From NCBI GenBank assembly GCA_040220895.1, contig JAVJVY010000001.1, forward strand, positions 1-64,000: 64,000 bases of DNA. Direction: 5' to 3'. This document shows positions 25,700-34,112 of the stretch, one piece after another (the first letter of the stretch is position 1; the number at the start of each line of letters is the position of its first letter). The position numbers and the translations under genes are program-made. This DNA comes from UBA11591 sp040220895 (GTDB lineage: Bacteria; Bacteroidota; Bacteroidia; Flavobacteriales_E; Vicingaceae). The notes under the pieces are model-generated. The model was not told the DNA's origin. It was given only the letters and a program-made list of their open reading frames with translations, and ran no database searches.

Positions 25700-26664
25700 T
25701 AGGATTTGTTGTTTTTCTCCCAATACCTAAGAAGTTTGTCCAAAATGCGCTGGGTGGTCTCGGCCATGGTATTTCCTTTATTATCGAGTAACGGATTTAC
25801 TTCGACTACTTCCATGGCCGTCAAGCGCGGGTCTGTGCAAAAAAATTGAAGAATTGAAAACGCTTCATCCGGAGAAAGCCCATGAGGCACCGGGGTGCCG
25901 GTACCACTAGATACCAAGTCGCAATCCATCGAATCCACATCAAATGAAATATACAGCAATTCACATTCCTTCAAACGATCTTTAGCTTCGGCAAGGCAGG
26001 TAGCAAATCCACGATGTCTCAATTCGTCAACCCGGTAATTTCTAAGACCAAATTTATCGATGACGACATTTTCTGCTCGTTCAGTGTCGCGAACTGCAAA
26101 GAAAACCAGATCATCCGAGTTTAGCTTTGGTCCCGGGCTAAGCAGATTCTCAAGCTCTGTCCAGCGATCGATCGTTTCTTGAACTGGTTCATTTTTGTGG
26201 TTTTCTTCGTTATCAAGAGCCAACGAAGCGCCCAGTGGCATTCCATGCATGTTTCCCGAGGGTGTGGTGTATGGAGAATGAAGATCGGCATGGGCGTCCA
26301 CCCAGATCACTCCCAGTTTCTTTTTTGGATACTTTGAACGAATGGCCGCTATTGTGGCAATGGCATTGGAATGATCGCCGGAAATCACCAAGGGTAATTT
26401 ATTGCTTTCTAATCGTGCCATGATAAATTTCGCCGCTCGCAGATTTGCCTGATATATTTCCGGAATATGTTTGGCAAAAGGGTGCTCAACAGGTTGGTGT
26501 AATCCGGAATTATCCGTTTCTACCTTTTCGATGGGGTACCTGATAAACAAATCACTTCCGAATTTCAGTGCTGCCATTTTCAAGGCCTGAAACCCCAAGC
26601 TTGCCCCTCTGGTGCCTGCGCCCAACTCAGACATATTTTCGATAAAAACAATGCTTTTTTTCAC
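25699..26664 (-). CDS. Arginase/ureohydrolase family protein
   Basis: The 321-residue protein carries the manganese-binding motifs of the ureohydrolase fold: ISGDHSNAIATIA, WVDAHADLHSPYT and SFDVDSMDCDLVSSGTGTP. Arginase hydrolyses arginine to ornithine and urea; SELGAGTRGASLG at the N-terminus is typical of arginases, not agmatinases. The start chosen is GTG at 26664, giving VKKSIVFIEN as the first strand; the open frame extends to 26748 without family resemblance. It sits directly upstream of argS and overlaps it by one base, so arginine breakdown and arginine charging share a transcript. Confidence 0.9.
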   Translation of the reverse strand: MKKSIVFIENMSELGAGTRGASLGFQALKMAALKFGSDLFIRYPIEKVETDNSGLHQPVEHPFAKHIPEIYQANLRAAKFIMARLESNKLPLVISGDHSNAIATIAAIRSKYPKKKLGVIWVDAHADLHSPYTTPSGNMHGMPLGASLALDNEENHKNEPVQETIDRWTELENLLSPGPKLNSDDLVFFAVRDTERAENVVIDKFGLRNYRVDELRHRGFATCLAEAKDRLKECELLYISFDVDSMDCDLVSSGTGTPVPHGLSPDEAFSILQFFCTDPRLTAMEVVEVNPLLDNKGNTMAETTQRILDKLLRYWEKNNKS

Positions 26665-26779
26665 AAAACGATGATGAGACTGCAAATTTAATTGGATGTA
26701 TGGAATGCTGGGCTTTTTTAATGATTTTCTGAAAAAAAATGAATACAATTATCCATCTTACTCAATTAAAAACTTGACA

Positions 26780-26787
26780 TATATTTG
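26780..26787 (+). promoter_or_regulatory. -7 box for the lipoprotein gene at 26831
   Basis: TATATTTG lies 43 nt before the TTG start at 26831. It lies inside the longer open frame that starts at 26696, which argues against that upstream start. Confidence 0.55.
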
Positions 26788-26830
26788 TAAGTTGATTCTA
26801 TCTCTAACCACCGTCAATCGCCAATCATTT

Positions 26831-27535
26831 TTGAAAAGCATTATTCGACATATTTTTGTTCCTATTTTTTTGTTTTCTGCGCTGCTTGGGTGTAAAGACA
26901 TCGAAGAAGACAAAAGGCTATCTGAGGGAATCATCGAATACAGTGTGGCTTACCCAAAATTGGATCCTACCAGCATACTCGCCGAATTGCTTCCTTCTAA
27001 AATGACATTGACCTTTAAGGAAGACAAATTCACGACCGATCTTTCAGCGGGTTTTGGAATGTTTCGTCTAAATGTAATCTCCCACGGTGATGAAAAAGAG
27101 ATGTCTCAAATGGTCAAGTTGATCAATGAGCGTTTTGTAGTCAATTACAGTGAGGTTGAAGCGATTAAATCAAATAAGCAATTACCCCAAATGGAAATAG
27201 AGGAAACGGGTAAGACAAAAAAAATTGCCGGATACCTTTGCAACGAGGCTAGGGTGACTGTTTCAGGTGATTCCATTGAAACTTACCTCATTTACTACAC
27301 CAAAGACATTAGGATTGACCATCCGAATTGGTTTACTCAAATGATGAACATCGATGGGGTGTTGCTGGAATACCAAGTCGAGCGCTACAATCTTTGTTCG
27401 CGATTCACAGCTACCAGCGTAGTGCCAAAGGAAATTGACAGTGAATTCTTCAACGTGCCTAAGGATTATACGGAAATCACTGAAGCTGAGATGAATGAAA
27501 AAATGGAAGAGATATTCAATAATTTTAGTGAATAA
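26831..27535 (+). CDS. Putative lipoprotein, unknown
   Basis: From the TTG at 26831 the protein has a lipoprotein signal peptide with lipobox LLGC (Cys22), then about 210 residues of mixed strand and helix (KMTLTFKEDKFTTDLSAGFG, KKIAGYLCNEARVTV, YYTKDIRI) resembling Bacteroidota DUF4412-type or GLPGLI-like proteins. I cannot assign a function. The open frame extends upstream to 26696, but that part lacks a signal and overlaps the arginase promoter region. The start is supported by the -7 box at 26780. ftsK follows 74 nt downstream with its own promoter. Confidence 0.7.
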   Translation: MKSIIRHIFVPIFLFSALLGCKDIEEDKRLSEGIIEYSVAYPKLDPTSILAELLPSKMTLTFKEDKFTTDLSAGFGMFRLNVISHGDEKEMSQMVKLINERFVVNYSEVEAIKSNKQLPQMEIEETGKTKKIAGYLCNEARVTVSGDSIETYLIYYTKDIRIDHPNWFTQMMNIDGVLLEYQVERYNLCSRFTATSVVPKEIDSEFFNVPKDYTEITEAEMNEKMEEIFNNFSE

Positions 27536-27550
27536 CCTCTTCAATGTCCC

Positions 27551-27581
27551 TTTCAGGCCGACTTTAATACTTTTATCTTTG
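27551..27581 (+). promoter_or_regulatory. Candidate promoter of ftsK
   Basis: TTTC at 27551-27554, a 19-nt spacer and TATCTTTG at 27574-27581. The -7 box is perfect and the -33 element has one mismatch. The predicted start lies about 23 nt before the ATG. Confidence 0.55.
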
Positions 27582-27609
27582 GCAGATAGAGATCAGGGAA
27601 TGTAAGTAA

Positions 27610-30144
27610 ATGGCCAAAAAACCAGACAGCAATAAGAATATCCCCTGGAATGTTAATTCCAATGGCGGTGCCGAAAAAGCCCGTAAGAAAAAGGCAGGAG
27701 AAGTAAAAAAGAAAGGTAATCCCAAGTGGCTAAAGCCACTGATAGACTTCTTTGACAGCGAAAAATCCGCTCGCATCTTTGGCCTTTTCACCTTACTTCT
27801 TTCCTTGTTCCTATTACTTTCCTTTTCTTCCTATTTCTTCACAGGGAGGTATGATTATAATCTAATACGCGAAAATGGGATCGTAGATTTCATTTTCGAT
27901 AGTGATATAGAAGTAGAGAACTGGATGGGGAATCTCGGGGGAGCAGTAGCTCATTTCTTCATGTACCGCGGTTTTGGAATTTCAAGTCTGGTTTTTCCGT
28001 TCTTACTTTTTTTAATCGGCTTTAAATTGTTGTTCGGGTTTTCGCTCCTGTCATTGAAAAAGTCATTTAAACACGGCTTTTTCCACCTGATCTGGATTTC
28101 CATCTCACTTGGCCTTGTTCTGCATTCAACCGATTACAAATTTCTTTTTGGGCAATTTGGCTATCAAATTGACCAGTGGATGTTTCGTATCATTGGCAAA
28201 ATTGGGGCATTGTTCGTTGTCATTGCTCTACTTTTTTCCTACCTGGTCATCTCTTTTAACTTTAGCTTAACACAGTTGCGTCAACTTTTGTCACCAATTA
28301 AAATGAAGGGTGATTTGGAAGAAGAAGATGCTTCGACTCTTGACCTTTCCTCTCTTGCTGACCAAAACCTGGAAATCGAAGAAGTGAGCGATGCGGATTC
28401 GGTTGAAAACGACGCTGATCCCGAACAAGATTCATCCGAAGATGAAGATGCAATTGAACCTGACTCGTCCGTCGAACTAGAAGTTGAAGCTCCTCCCCCA
28501 TCTGAAGAAATTCCAACCAAAGATGGTGAACCTGATTTTTCAGTTGAAGACAAGGCCGATGAAGTAGCACTTAGCGAGAAAGATGTGAACGAGGCATTGA
28601 AAAATTTTGGGCCCTACGATCCGACACTCGATCTGCCTAAATACTTGCCTCCTACATTGGATTTATTGGAGGACCATGGGACCGATCGCACCGGTGTCGA
28701 CAAGGAAGAGCTGGAAGAGAACAAGAACAGGATCGTAAGTAGCTTGGAGAATTACAGTATAAAAATTCAAAGCATCAAAGCCACGATTGGTCCTACGGTG
28801 ACGCTTTATGAAATAGTACCTGAAGCGGGTGTGCGAATTTCAAAAATTAAAAATCTCGAAGATGATATTGCACTCAGTCTTGCAGCTTTGGGCATTCGGA
28901 TAATTGCTCCCATACCAGGTAAAGGCACCATAGGGATTGAAGTGCCGAATAAAAATCCTGAAATAGTCTCCATGAGATCCGTCATTACTTCCCCGAAATT
29001 TCAAGAATCCAGTATGGATCTTCCAGTGGTCATGGGCAAGACCATTTCGAATGAATCTTTTGTTTTTGATCTTGCCAAAATGCCCCATTTACTTATGGCC
29101 GGCGCAACCGGACAAGGAAAATCGGTTGGCTTGAATGTCGTGCTTACCTCATTATTATATAAAAAGCATCCTTCTCAATTGAAATTTGTATTGGTGGATC
29201 CCAAGAAAGTGGAACTTACCTTGTATAATAAGATAGAACGACACTTTTTGGCCAAACTTCCAGGTTCCGAGGATGCCATTATCACAGATAACCAAAAAGT
29301 CATCCATACCCTAAACTCCCTTTGTGTTGAAATGGATCAGCGGTATGAATTACTTAAGGAAGCTTTCGTCAGGAATATCAAGGAATACAATTCAAAATTT
29401 GTAGCTCGAAAACTAAATCCTGAACAGGGCCATCGTTACCTGCCTTACATTGTACTTGTAGTCGATGAATTTGCCGACCTGATCATGACTGCCGGAAAAG
29501 AGGTTGAAACACCAATTGCGCGTTTGGCTCAGCTGGCAAGGGCAATCGGTATTCACTTGATTATTGCAACACAGCGCCCTTCAACTAATATCATCACCGG
29601 TTCAATAAAGGCAAACTTCCCTGCCAGAATTGCATTCCGTGTTACTTCGGGTATCGATTCCAGAACAATTCTGGATGCCGGCGGTGCCGAGCAATTAATA
29701 GGTCGGGGCGACATGTTACTTTCCACTGGCAGCAATTTGATAAGGATTCAGAGTGCCTTTGTCGATACGCCCGAAGTGGAAGCCATTACTGAGTTCATCG
29801 GTTCCCAGCAGGGATATCCAGATGCATTGATACTTCCTGAATATCAAGACGAAAGCACTTCGGGCGGCTCGGAATACAGCATGGATGACAGAGACGATCT
29901 TTTCGATGAGGCTGCCCGACTAATAGTGCAGCACCAGCAAGGTTCGGCTTCCCTTTTGCAACGAAGACTGAAACTAGGTTATAATCGCGCAGGAAGAATC
30001 ATTGATCAACTTGAAGCACTAGGAATCATTGGTCCCTTTGAAGGAAGTAAAGCCAGAAAAGTTCTGGTGCAGGACGAACAGACTTTGAACTTAATTTTGA
30101 ACCCGGATAATAATGCCAATCTTAATGAAAACACTGATTTATAA
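27610..30144 (+). CDS. ftsK: FtsK/SpoIIIE family DNA translocase
   Basis: This septum-located ATPase pumps DNA during chromosome segregation and aids dimer resolution. The 844-residue protein has four N-terminal membrane spans (about residues 60-215), an acidic linker (about 235-330, rich in D, E, S and P), a RecA-like motor with Walker A GATGQGKS (residues 498-505) and Walker B LVVDEFADLIM (about 613-623), and a C-terminal winged-helix gamma domain (SASLLQRRLKLGYNRAGRII, about 775-795) that reads KOPS-type sequences. The lolA start overlaps its end, which suggests translational coupling. Confidence 0.96.
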   Translation: MAKKPDSNKNIPWNVNSNGGAEKARKKKAGEVKKKGNPKWLKPLIDFFDSEKSARIFGLFTLLLSLFLLLSFSSYFFTGRYDYNLIRENGIVDFIFDSDIEVENWMGNLGGAVAHFFMYRGFGISSLVFPFLLFLIGFKLLFGFSLLSLKKSFKHGFFHLIWISISLGLVLHSTDYKFLFGQFGYQIDQWMFRIIGKIGALFVVIALLFSYLVISFNFSLTQLRQLLSPIKMKGDLEEEDASTLDLSSLADQNLEIEEVSDADSVENDADPEQDSSEDEDAIEPDSSVELEVEAPPPSEEIPTKDGEPDFSVEDKADEVALSEKDVNEALKNFGPYDPTLDLPKYLPPTLDLLEDHGTDRTGVDKEELEENKNRIVSSLENYSIKIQSIKATIGPTVTLYEIVPEAGVRISKIKNLEDDIALSLAALGIRIIAPIPGKGTIGIEVPNKNPEIVSMRSVITSPKFQESSMDLPVVMGKTISNESFVFDLAKMPHLLMAGATGQGKSVGLNVVLTSLLYKKHPSQLKFVLVDPKKVELTLYNKIERHFLAKLPGSEDAIITDNQKVIHTLNSLCVEMDQRYELLKEAFVRNIKEYNSKFVARKLNPEQGHRYLPYIVLVVDEFADLIMTAGKEVETPIARLAQLARAIGIHLIIATQRPSTNIITGSIKANFPARIAFRVTSGIDSRTILDAGGAEQLIGRGDMLLSTGSNLIRIQSAFVDTPEVEAITEFIGSQQGYPDALILPEYQDESTSGGSEYSMDDRDDLFDEAARLIVQHQQGSASLLQRRLKLGYNRAGRIIDQLEALGIIGPFEGSKARKVLVQDEQTLNLILNPDNNANLNENTDL

Positions 30145-30784
30145 CATCGCTCTTTCAATAGCCGTTGGGGCTTTTGTTTTTTCGGCCAAGGCCCAAACAG
30201 ATCCCAAAGCCAAATCCTTATTGGACAAAGTATCTGCAAAAACAAAAGCATATACGAGTATAAAAGCCGATTTTAATTATACCCTTGAAAACAAAGCCGA
30301 CGACATAAATGAAGTTCAGTCTGGCAGTATAGCCATTAAAGGAAATAAGTACATTTTGAAAATCGCCGGTCAGGAAATACAGTCTGATGGCAAGACTATA
30401 TGGACCTACCTAAAAGATGCAGGGGAAGTCCAAATTACCGAAGTTGATCTCGAAAACGAAGACCTGATCACCCCGACTAAATTATTTACCATGTATGAAA
30501 AAGGCTACCGACATGAATACATGAAAGAAGATGTATTGGACGGTGTTGCCGTAGCAGTAATTAATATCTATCCGCTGGATGTCGATGAAAAATCTTATCA
30601 CACGGTTAAGCTTTACATCGACAAGGAAAAACTGGAATTCAAAAAAGTTAAAATTCTGGGAAAAGAAGGAAATACCTATACTTATCGCATCAAGTCCTTC
30701 ATGACCAATATCCCAATGAATGACAGCGATTTTAAATTCGACGCTTCAAAAAAACCGGGGGTTGAGGTAGTCGATCTTCGCTAA
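30125..30784 (+). CDS. lolA: LolA-like periplasmic lipoprotein carrier
   Basis: The 219-residue protein has a signal peptide (LIYNIALSIAVGAFVFSAKAQ) and the LolA fold order of repeated strands (SIKADFNYTLENKADD, GSIAIKGNKYILKIAG, GKTIWTYLKDAGEVQITE). LolA shuttles lipoproteins from the inner to the outer membrane. I chose the ATG at 30125 because it leads straight into the signal peptide; 30113 is also possible. Either way it overlaps the ftsK end by 20-32 bp, and the ftsK-lolA order is conserved in many Bacteroidota. Confidence 0.9.
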   Translation: MKTLIYNIALSIAVGAFVFSAKAQTDPKAKSLLDKVSAKTKAYTSIKADFNYTLENKADDINEVQSGSIAIKGNKYILKIAGQEIQSDGKTIWTYLKDAGEVQITEVDLENEDLITPTKLFTMYEKGYRHEYMKEDVLDGVAVAVINIYPLDVDEKSYHTVKLYIDKEKLEFKKVKILGKEGNTYTYRIKSFMTNIPMNDSDFKFDASKKPGVEVVDLR

Positions 30785-30790
30785 GATCAA

Positions 30791-32578
30791 TCAATGAACT
30801 TCTCTTAGTTCGAATCCGCGTTGCTCTAATATTCGCAGACTTGAATTCTCATAACCGCTTTCAATTCCTGTTTTGAAAAAATTAAATTGTCGGTATAGAT
30901 AGCGTTCTTTTGTCTGCTCGAGAGATGACTCAAAACGAGTGCCATTTTTATTGAGCATGTTAAGGTAGAAGAAGCAAACATCAAATCCCAAAAACGAAAA
31001 ACTCTCAGGGAATACTTCAAAGCGCCGCTCAAATGAGCGAATGAAGCGCTTGACTTCTTCTTGCTTAAAATTTGTATAAGCGTCTACCGGTATAGAAACA
31101 TGCAAATTCTCCAGGTAATCTACATCGAGATTGGAGTATTTCAGCCAATTTTCGGTACCGATTACTTTAAAAATATAATCCTTGTTCAAGGGGTTCAATT
31201 TCGATAATAATTCAGTGACATAGACTTGATCTGATGACGGAATAACAATGATATTGAACAGGGAATCAGAAAGGAGGTGTTTAATGGGATCAATGGAACC
31301 ATTATCCCATTTTATTTCTTTGATCGGATTTTTAATACTGTCGATTCCAGCCGGAGCGTGGTTGTGATACGACTTCTCAAAAGGCTCGGCCAACGGATTT
31401 ATTCTAAACAGTTTCGTGATGAGCAGGATATTTTCGGTACCGTAATTACGTTGTATATACTCACCTAAATTTCGATAAAGAATGTTTTGAGAGGTCGCTA
31501 CCTTGCTTGCATAAGCATTGCCAAGCAATACTCTGTTGCTCAATGGAACCGGACTTACAATGTGAATTTTCTCACGTTTGGCGTACTCCGCCACCCGCAA
31601 GAACTGTGATTGATAGAAAGGTCCAATTATCAAATCCGAATTTTTAAGTTCACCAGTATTGATCAGGCGATTTACCACGTTCGAATCTTTGCCTGAATCA
31701 TAGAATTTCACTTTGAACTCCATTCCAAGTTTTTTCAACGAATCAATAGCCATTAGACATCCTTCATAAAATTGAATAGCTACAAAGGATTTTGAAACAA
31801 CAACTTCTTTTTGATCTATTTTCCTCTTTGCCATTAAAGTATCGTTCAAATTCAGAAAGAAGGGCAGAATAATAGAAACCTGGTATTGGTCTTTCATGAT
31901 GGTGGTGTCGGGTGAAATAAAAGTATCCGAATCCACTTTGGGAATAATCAGAACTTGACCCACTTTCAGGCCATCCGTCAACCCGCCGTTTGCCGATTTT
32001 ATTTGCTCGATTCCTACCTGATATCTCCTCGAGAGTGAATAAAGGGTTTCTTTACTTTCAACGGTATGCTTAAATACTTTGTCTTGTGAGGGCAGAGCCA
32101 CAGCTGTTTCTTGTTTTTTCAGCCGAGCCACAGGAATTCTGATCAATTGCCCGGGCTTTACTCCTTCTTGTGATTCCGGATTTACTTCATATAACTCACT
32201 GACTTTGACCTCATAAAGTTTGGATATGGCATAAAGCGTCTGCCCTTTTTGAACTTCGTGGATAATGAAGTTCCCGTCAACCTCCATGTTCATTTGCCTT
32301 TTCTTGGCATCCTGATCAATAGAAATAAGGTAGAGTGTATCTCCAATACTCAACCCACCCTTGGACGAAGGATTGAATTCTTGTATTTCCTGAACACTAA
32401 TGCCGTATACTCGAGCAATAGAATAAAGTGTATTCCCGGGTTCAACGATATACCGATGAAACATCCTACCATTTCGCTCAACAACGCTTGTGTCATTGAT
32501 GATTTCCTGCGCTGCCATCAGCATTGGCAGAAAACTTAACAGAATATAGAAAGAAATACTTTTCAAACTTATTCCCAT
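30791..32578 (-). CDS. Triple LysM plus periplasmic-binding-like fusion protein
   Basis: The 595-residue exported protein has a signal peptide, then three LysM domains of about 45 residues (YIVEPGNTLYSIARVYGISV, HEVQKGQTLYAISKLYEVKV, HTVESKETLYSLSRRYQVGI; residues about 42-215) that bind peptidoglycan. The rest (about 230-595) looks like a type 1 periplasmic-binding fold (VSIILPFFLNLND at its start, SDLIIGPFYQSQF in the middle), as in LivJ-type proteins. It is therefore a wall-anchored putative ligand sensor or binding protein. Its start overlaps the guaA stop by 10 bp. The ligand is unknown. Confidence 0.82.
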   Translation of the reverse strand: MGISLKSISFYILLSFLPMLMAAQEIINDTSVVERNGRMFHRYIVEPGNTLYSIARVYGISVQEIQEFNPSSKGGLSIGDTLYLISIDQDAKKRQMNMEVDGNFIIHEVQKGQTLYAISKLYEVKVSELYEVNPESQEGVKPGQLIRIPVARLKKQETAVALPSQDKVFKHTVESKETLYSLSRRYQVGIEQIKSANGGLTDGLKVGQVLIIPKVDSDTFISPDTTIMKDQYQVSIILPFFLNLNDTLMAKRKIDQKEVVVSKSFVAIQFYEGCLMAIDSLKKLGMEFKVKFYDSGKDSNVVNRLINTGELKNSDLIIGPFYQSQFLRVAEYAKREKIHIVSPVPLSNRVLLGNAYASKVATSQNILYRNLGEYIQRNYGTENILLITKLFRINPLAEPFEKSYHNHAPAGIDSIKNPIKEIKWDNGSIDPIKHLLSDSLFNIIVIPSSDQVYVTELLSKLNPLNKDYIFKVIGTENWLKYSNLDVDYLENLHVSIPVDAYTNFKQEEVKRFIRSFERRFEVFPESFSFLGFDVCFFYLNMLNKNGTRFESSLEQTKERYLYRQFNFFKTGIESGYENSSLRILEQRGFELREVH

Positions 32579-34095
32579 TCGATGGTTGAAGGCGGCTTGG
32601 AACTAATATCGTAAACCACCCGATTGACGCCCTTTACTTTATTGATGATCTTATTCGACAAGTCAGAAAGAAACTCATATGGTAAATGACACCAATCAGC
32701 AGTCATACCATCAGTTGAGGTAACCGCCCTTAGGGCCACGACGCCTTCGTACGTGCGTTCATCCCCCATAACACCTACCGATTGTATGGGTAATAAAATG
32801 GCCGCAGCCTGCCATACTTCATCATAAAGCGCCGATTCTTTTAGTGCATTGACGTATATATGGTCTACCTCTTGTAATACTCTCACCTTTTCTTCGGTAA
32901 CCTCACCAAGTATTCTGATACCTAGTCCGGGACCCGGAAAAGGGTGACGACCTAAAATCTCCTGACTAAGTCCAAGTGCTTTTCCAACCCGCCTAACTTC
33001 GTCTTTAAAAAGCCACTTGAGTGGTTCAATCACGCTAAGTTTCATGTAATCAGGAAGACCTCCCACGTTATGGTGAGATTTGATTGTGACTGAGGGTCCA
33101 CCGGTGGCCGACACAGATTCAATCACATCTGGATAAATGGTGCCTTGCCCCAACCATTTTACATTTTTGATACGGTGAGCTTCATCATCAAAGACTTCAA
33201 TAAAGGTGTTTCCAATGGCTTTTCGTTTAGCCTCTGGTTCCTCTTTACCACTCAACGCTTTGAGGAAACGATGGCCCGCTCTAACCCCAGTGACATTGAG
33301 ATGAAGATCTTTATACTGGTGCAGAACCGACTCAAATTCATTTTTCCTAAGCAGTCCGTTATCGACGAAAATGCAGTGCAGGTTTTTACCGATTGCCCTG
33401 TGCAATAGAACTGCAGCGACAGTGCTATCCACCCCACCCGACAGACCCATGACCACCTGATCATTGCCAAGTTGCTCTTTTAATTCTTCCACCGTTGACT
33501 CAATGTATGACTGAGGCGTCCAAGTTTGCCGGCAACCACACATTTCCACAACAAAATTTTTTAAAAGCCTTGCGCCGTCTGTGGTATGATAAACTTCAGG
33601 GTGAAATTGAATTCCGTATACTTCTTTTTGTTTCAACCGATAAGCAGCCACGGGTATGGAATGAGTACTAGCTATCAGCTCTATTCTATCTCCCAGTTCA
33701 GTGATACTATCGCCGTGCGACATCCAAACTTGGGAATCATCTTTCACCCCTTCGAACAAAGGGCTGTTTTTGATCCCTTTTAATTTAGCCCTGCCGTATT
33801 CACGATGTTCTGATGGTAAAACTGCTGCCCCATTTGCTTTAGCTATGAACTGAGCCCCGTAGCATATTCCCAGCACTGAATGCTCGTTGTTAAGATACTT
33901 GGGATTTACCTCAGGGGCATTACTCTCGAGAACGGAATGCGGGCTTCCAGAAAGAATGATGCCCTTTACATTGGTCATGTCTGCATCGGTGTGGAAGGGA
34001 ACAATTTCGGAATAAACGTTCAACTCACGTATTCTCCTCGCTATTAGCTGAGTATATTGAGAACCAAAATCGACAATCAGAATTTTGTCTTGCAT
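32569..34095 (-). CDS. guaA: GMP synthase (glutamine-hydrolysing)
   Basis: GuaA converts XMP to GMP using glutamine and ATP. The 508-residue protein has an N-terminal class I glutamine amidotransferase with Cys78 in LGICYGAQ and the His-Glu pair in GIQFHPEVYH, an ATP pyrophosphatase domain with PP-loop GLSGGVDST, and a C-terminal dimerisation domain ending KPPSTIEWE. All catalytic residues are present. It lies 17 nt downstream of bshC and overlaps the LysM gene, so the three probably form one operon. Confidence 0.98.
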   Translation of the reverse strand: MQDKILIVDFGSQYTQLIARRIRELNVYSEIVPFHTDADMTNVKGIILSGSPHSVLESNAPEVNPKYLNNEHSVLGICYGAQFIAKANGAAVLPSEHREYGRAKLKGIKNSPLFEGVKDDSQVWMSHGDSITELGDRIELIASTHSIPVAAYRLKQKEVYGIQFHPEVYHTTDGARLLKNFVVEMCGCRQTWTPQSYIESTVEELKEQLGNDQVVMGLSGGVDSTVAAVLLHRAIGKNLHCIFVDNGLLRKNEFESVLHQYKDLHLNVTGVRAGHRFLKALSGKEEPEAKRKAIGNTFIEVFDDEAHRIKNVKWLGQGTIYPDVIESVSATGGPSVTIKSHHNVGGLPDYMKLSVIEPLKWLFKDEVRRVGKALGLSQEILGRHPFPGPGLGIRILGEVTEEKVRVLQEVDHIYVNALKESALYDEVWQAAAILLPIQSVGVMGDERTYEGVVALRAVTSTDGMTADWCHLPYEFLSDLSNKIINKVKGVNRVVYDISSKPPSTIEWE

Positions 34096-34112
34096 TTAAG
34101 GGTATTTAGTAG

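Noticed and set aside
26696..26830. N-terminal extension of the lipoprotein gene from 26696
   Set aside because: The extension precedes the signal peptide and contains the likely -7 box at 26780; the TTG at 26831 gives a proper lipoprotein signal.
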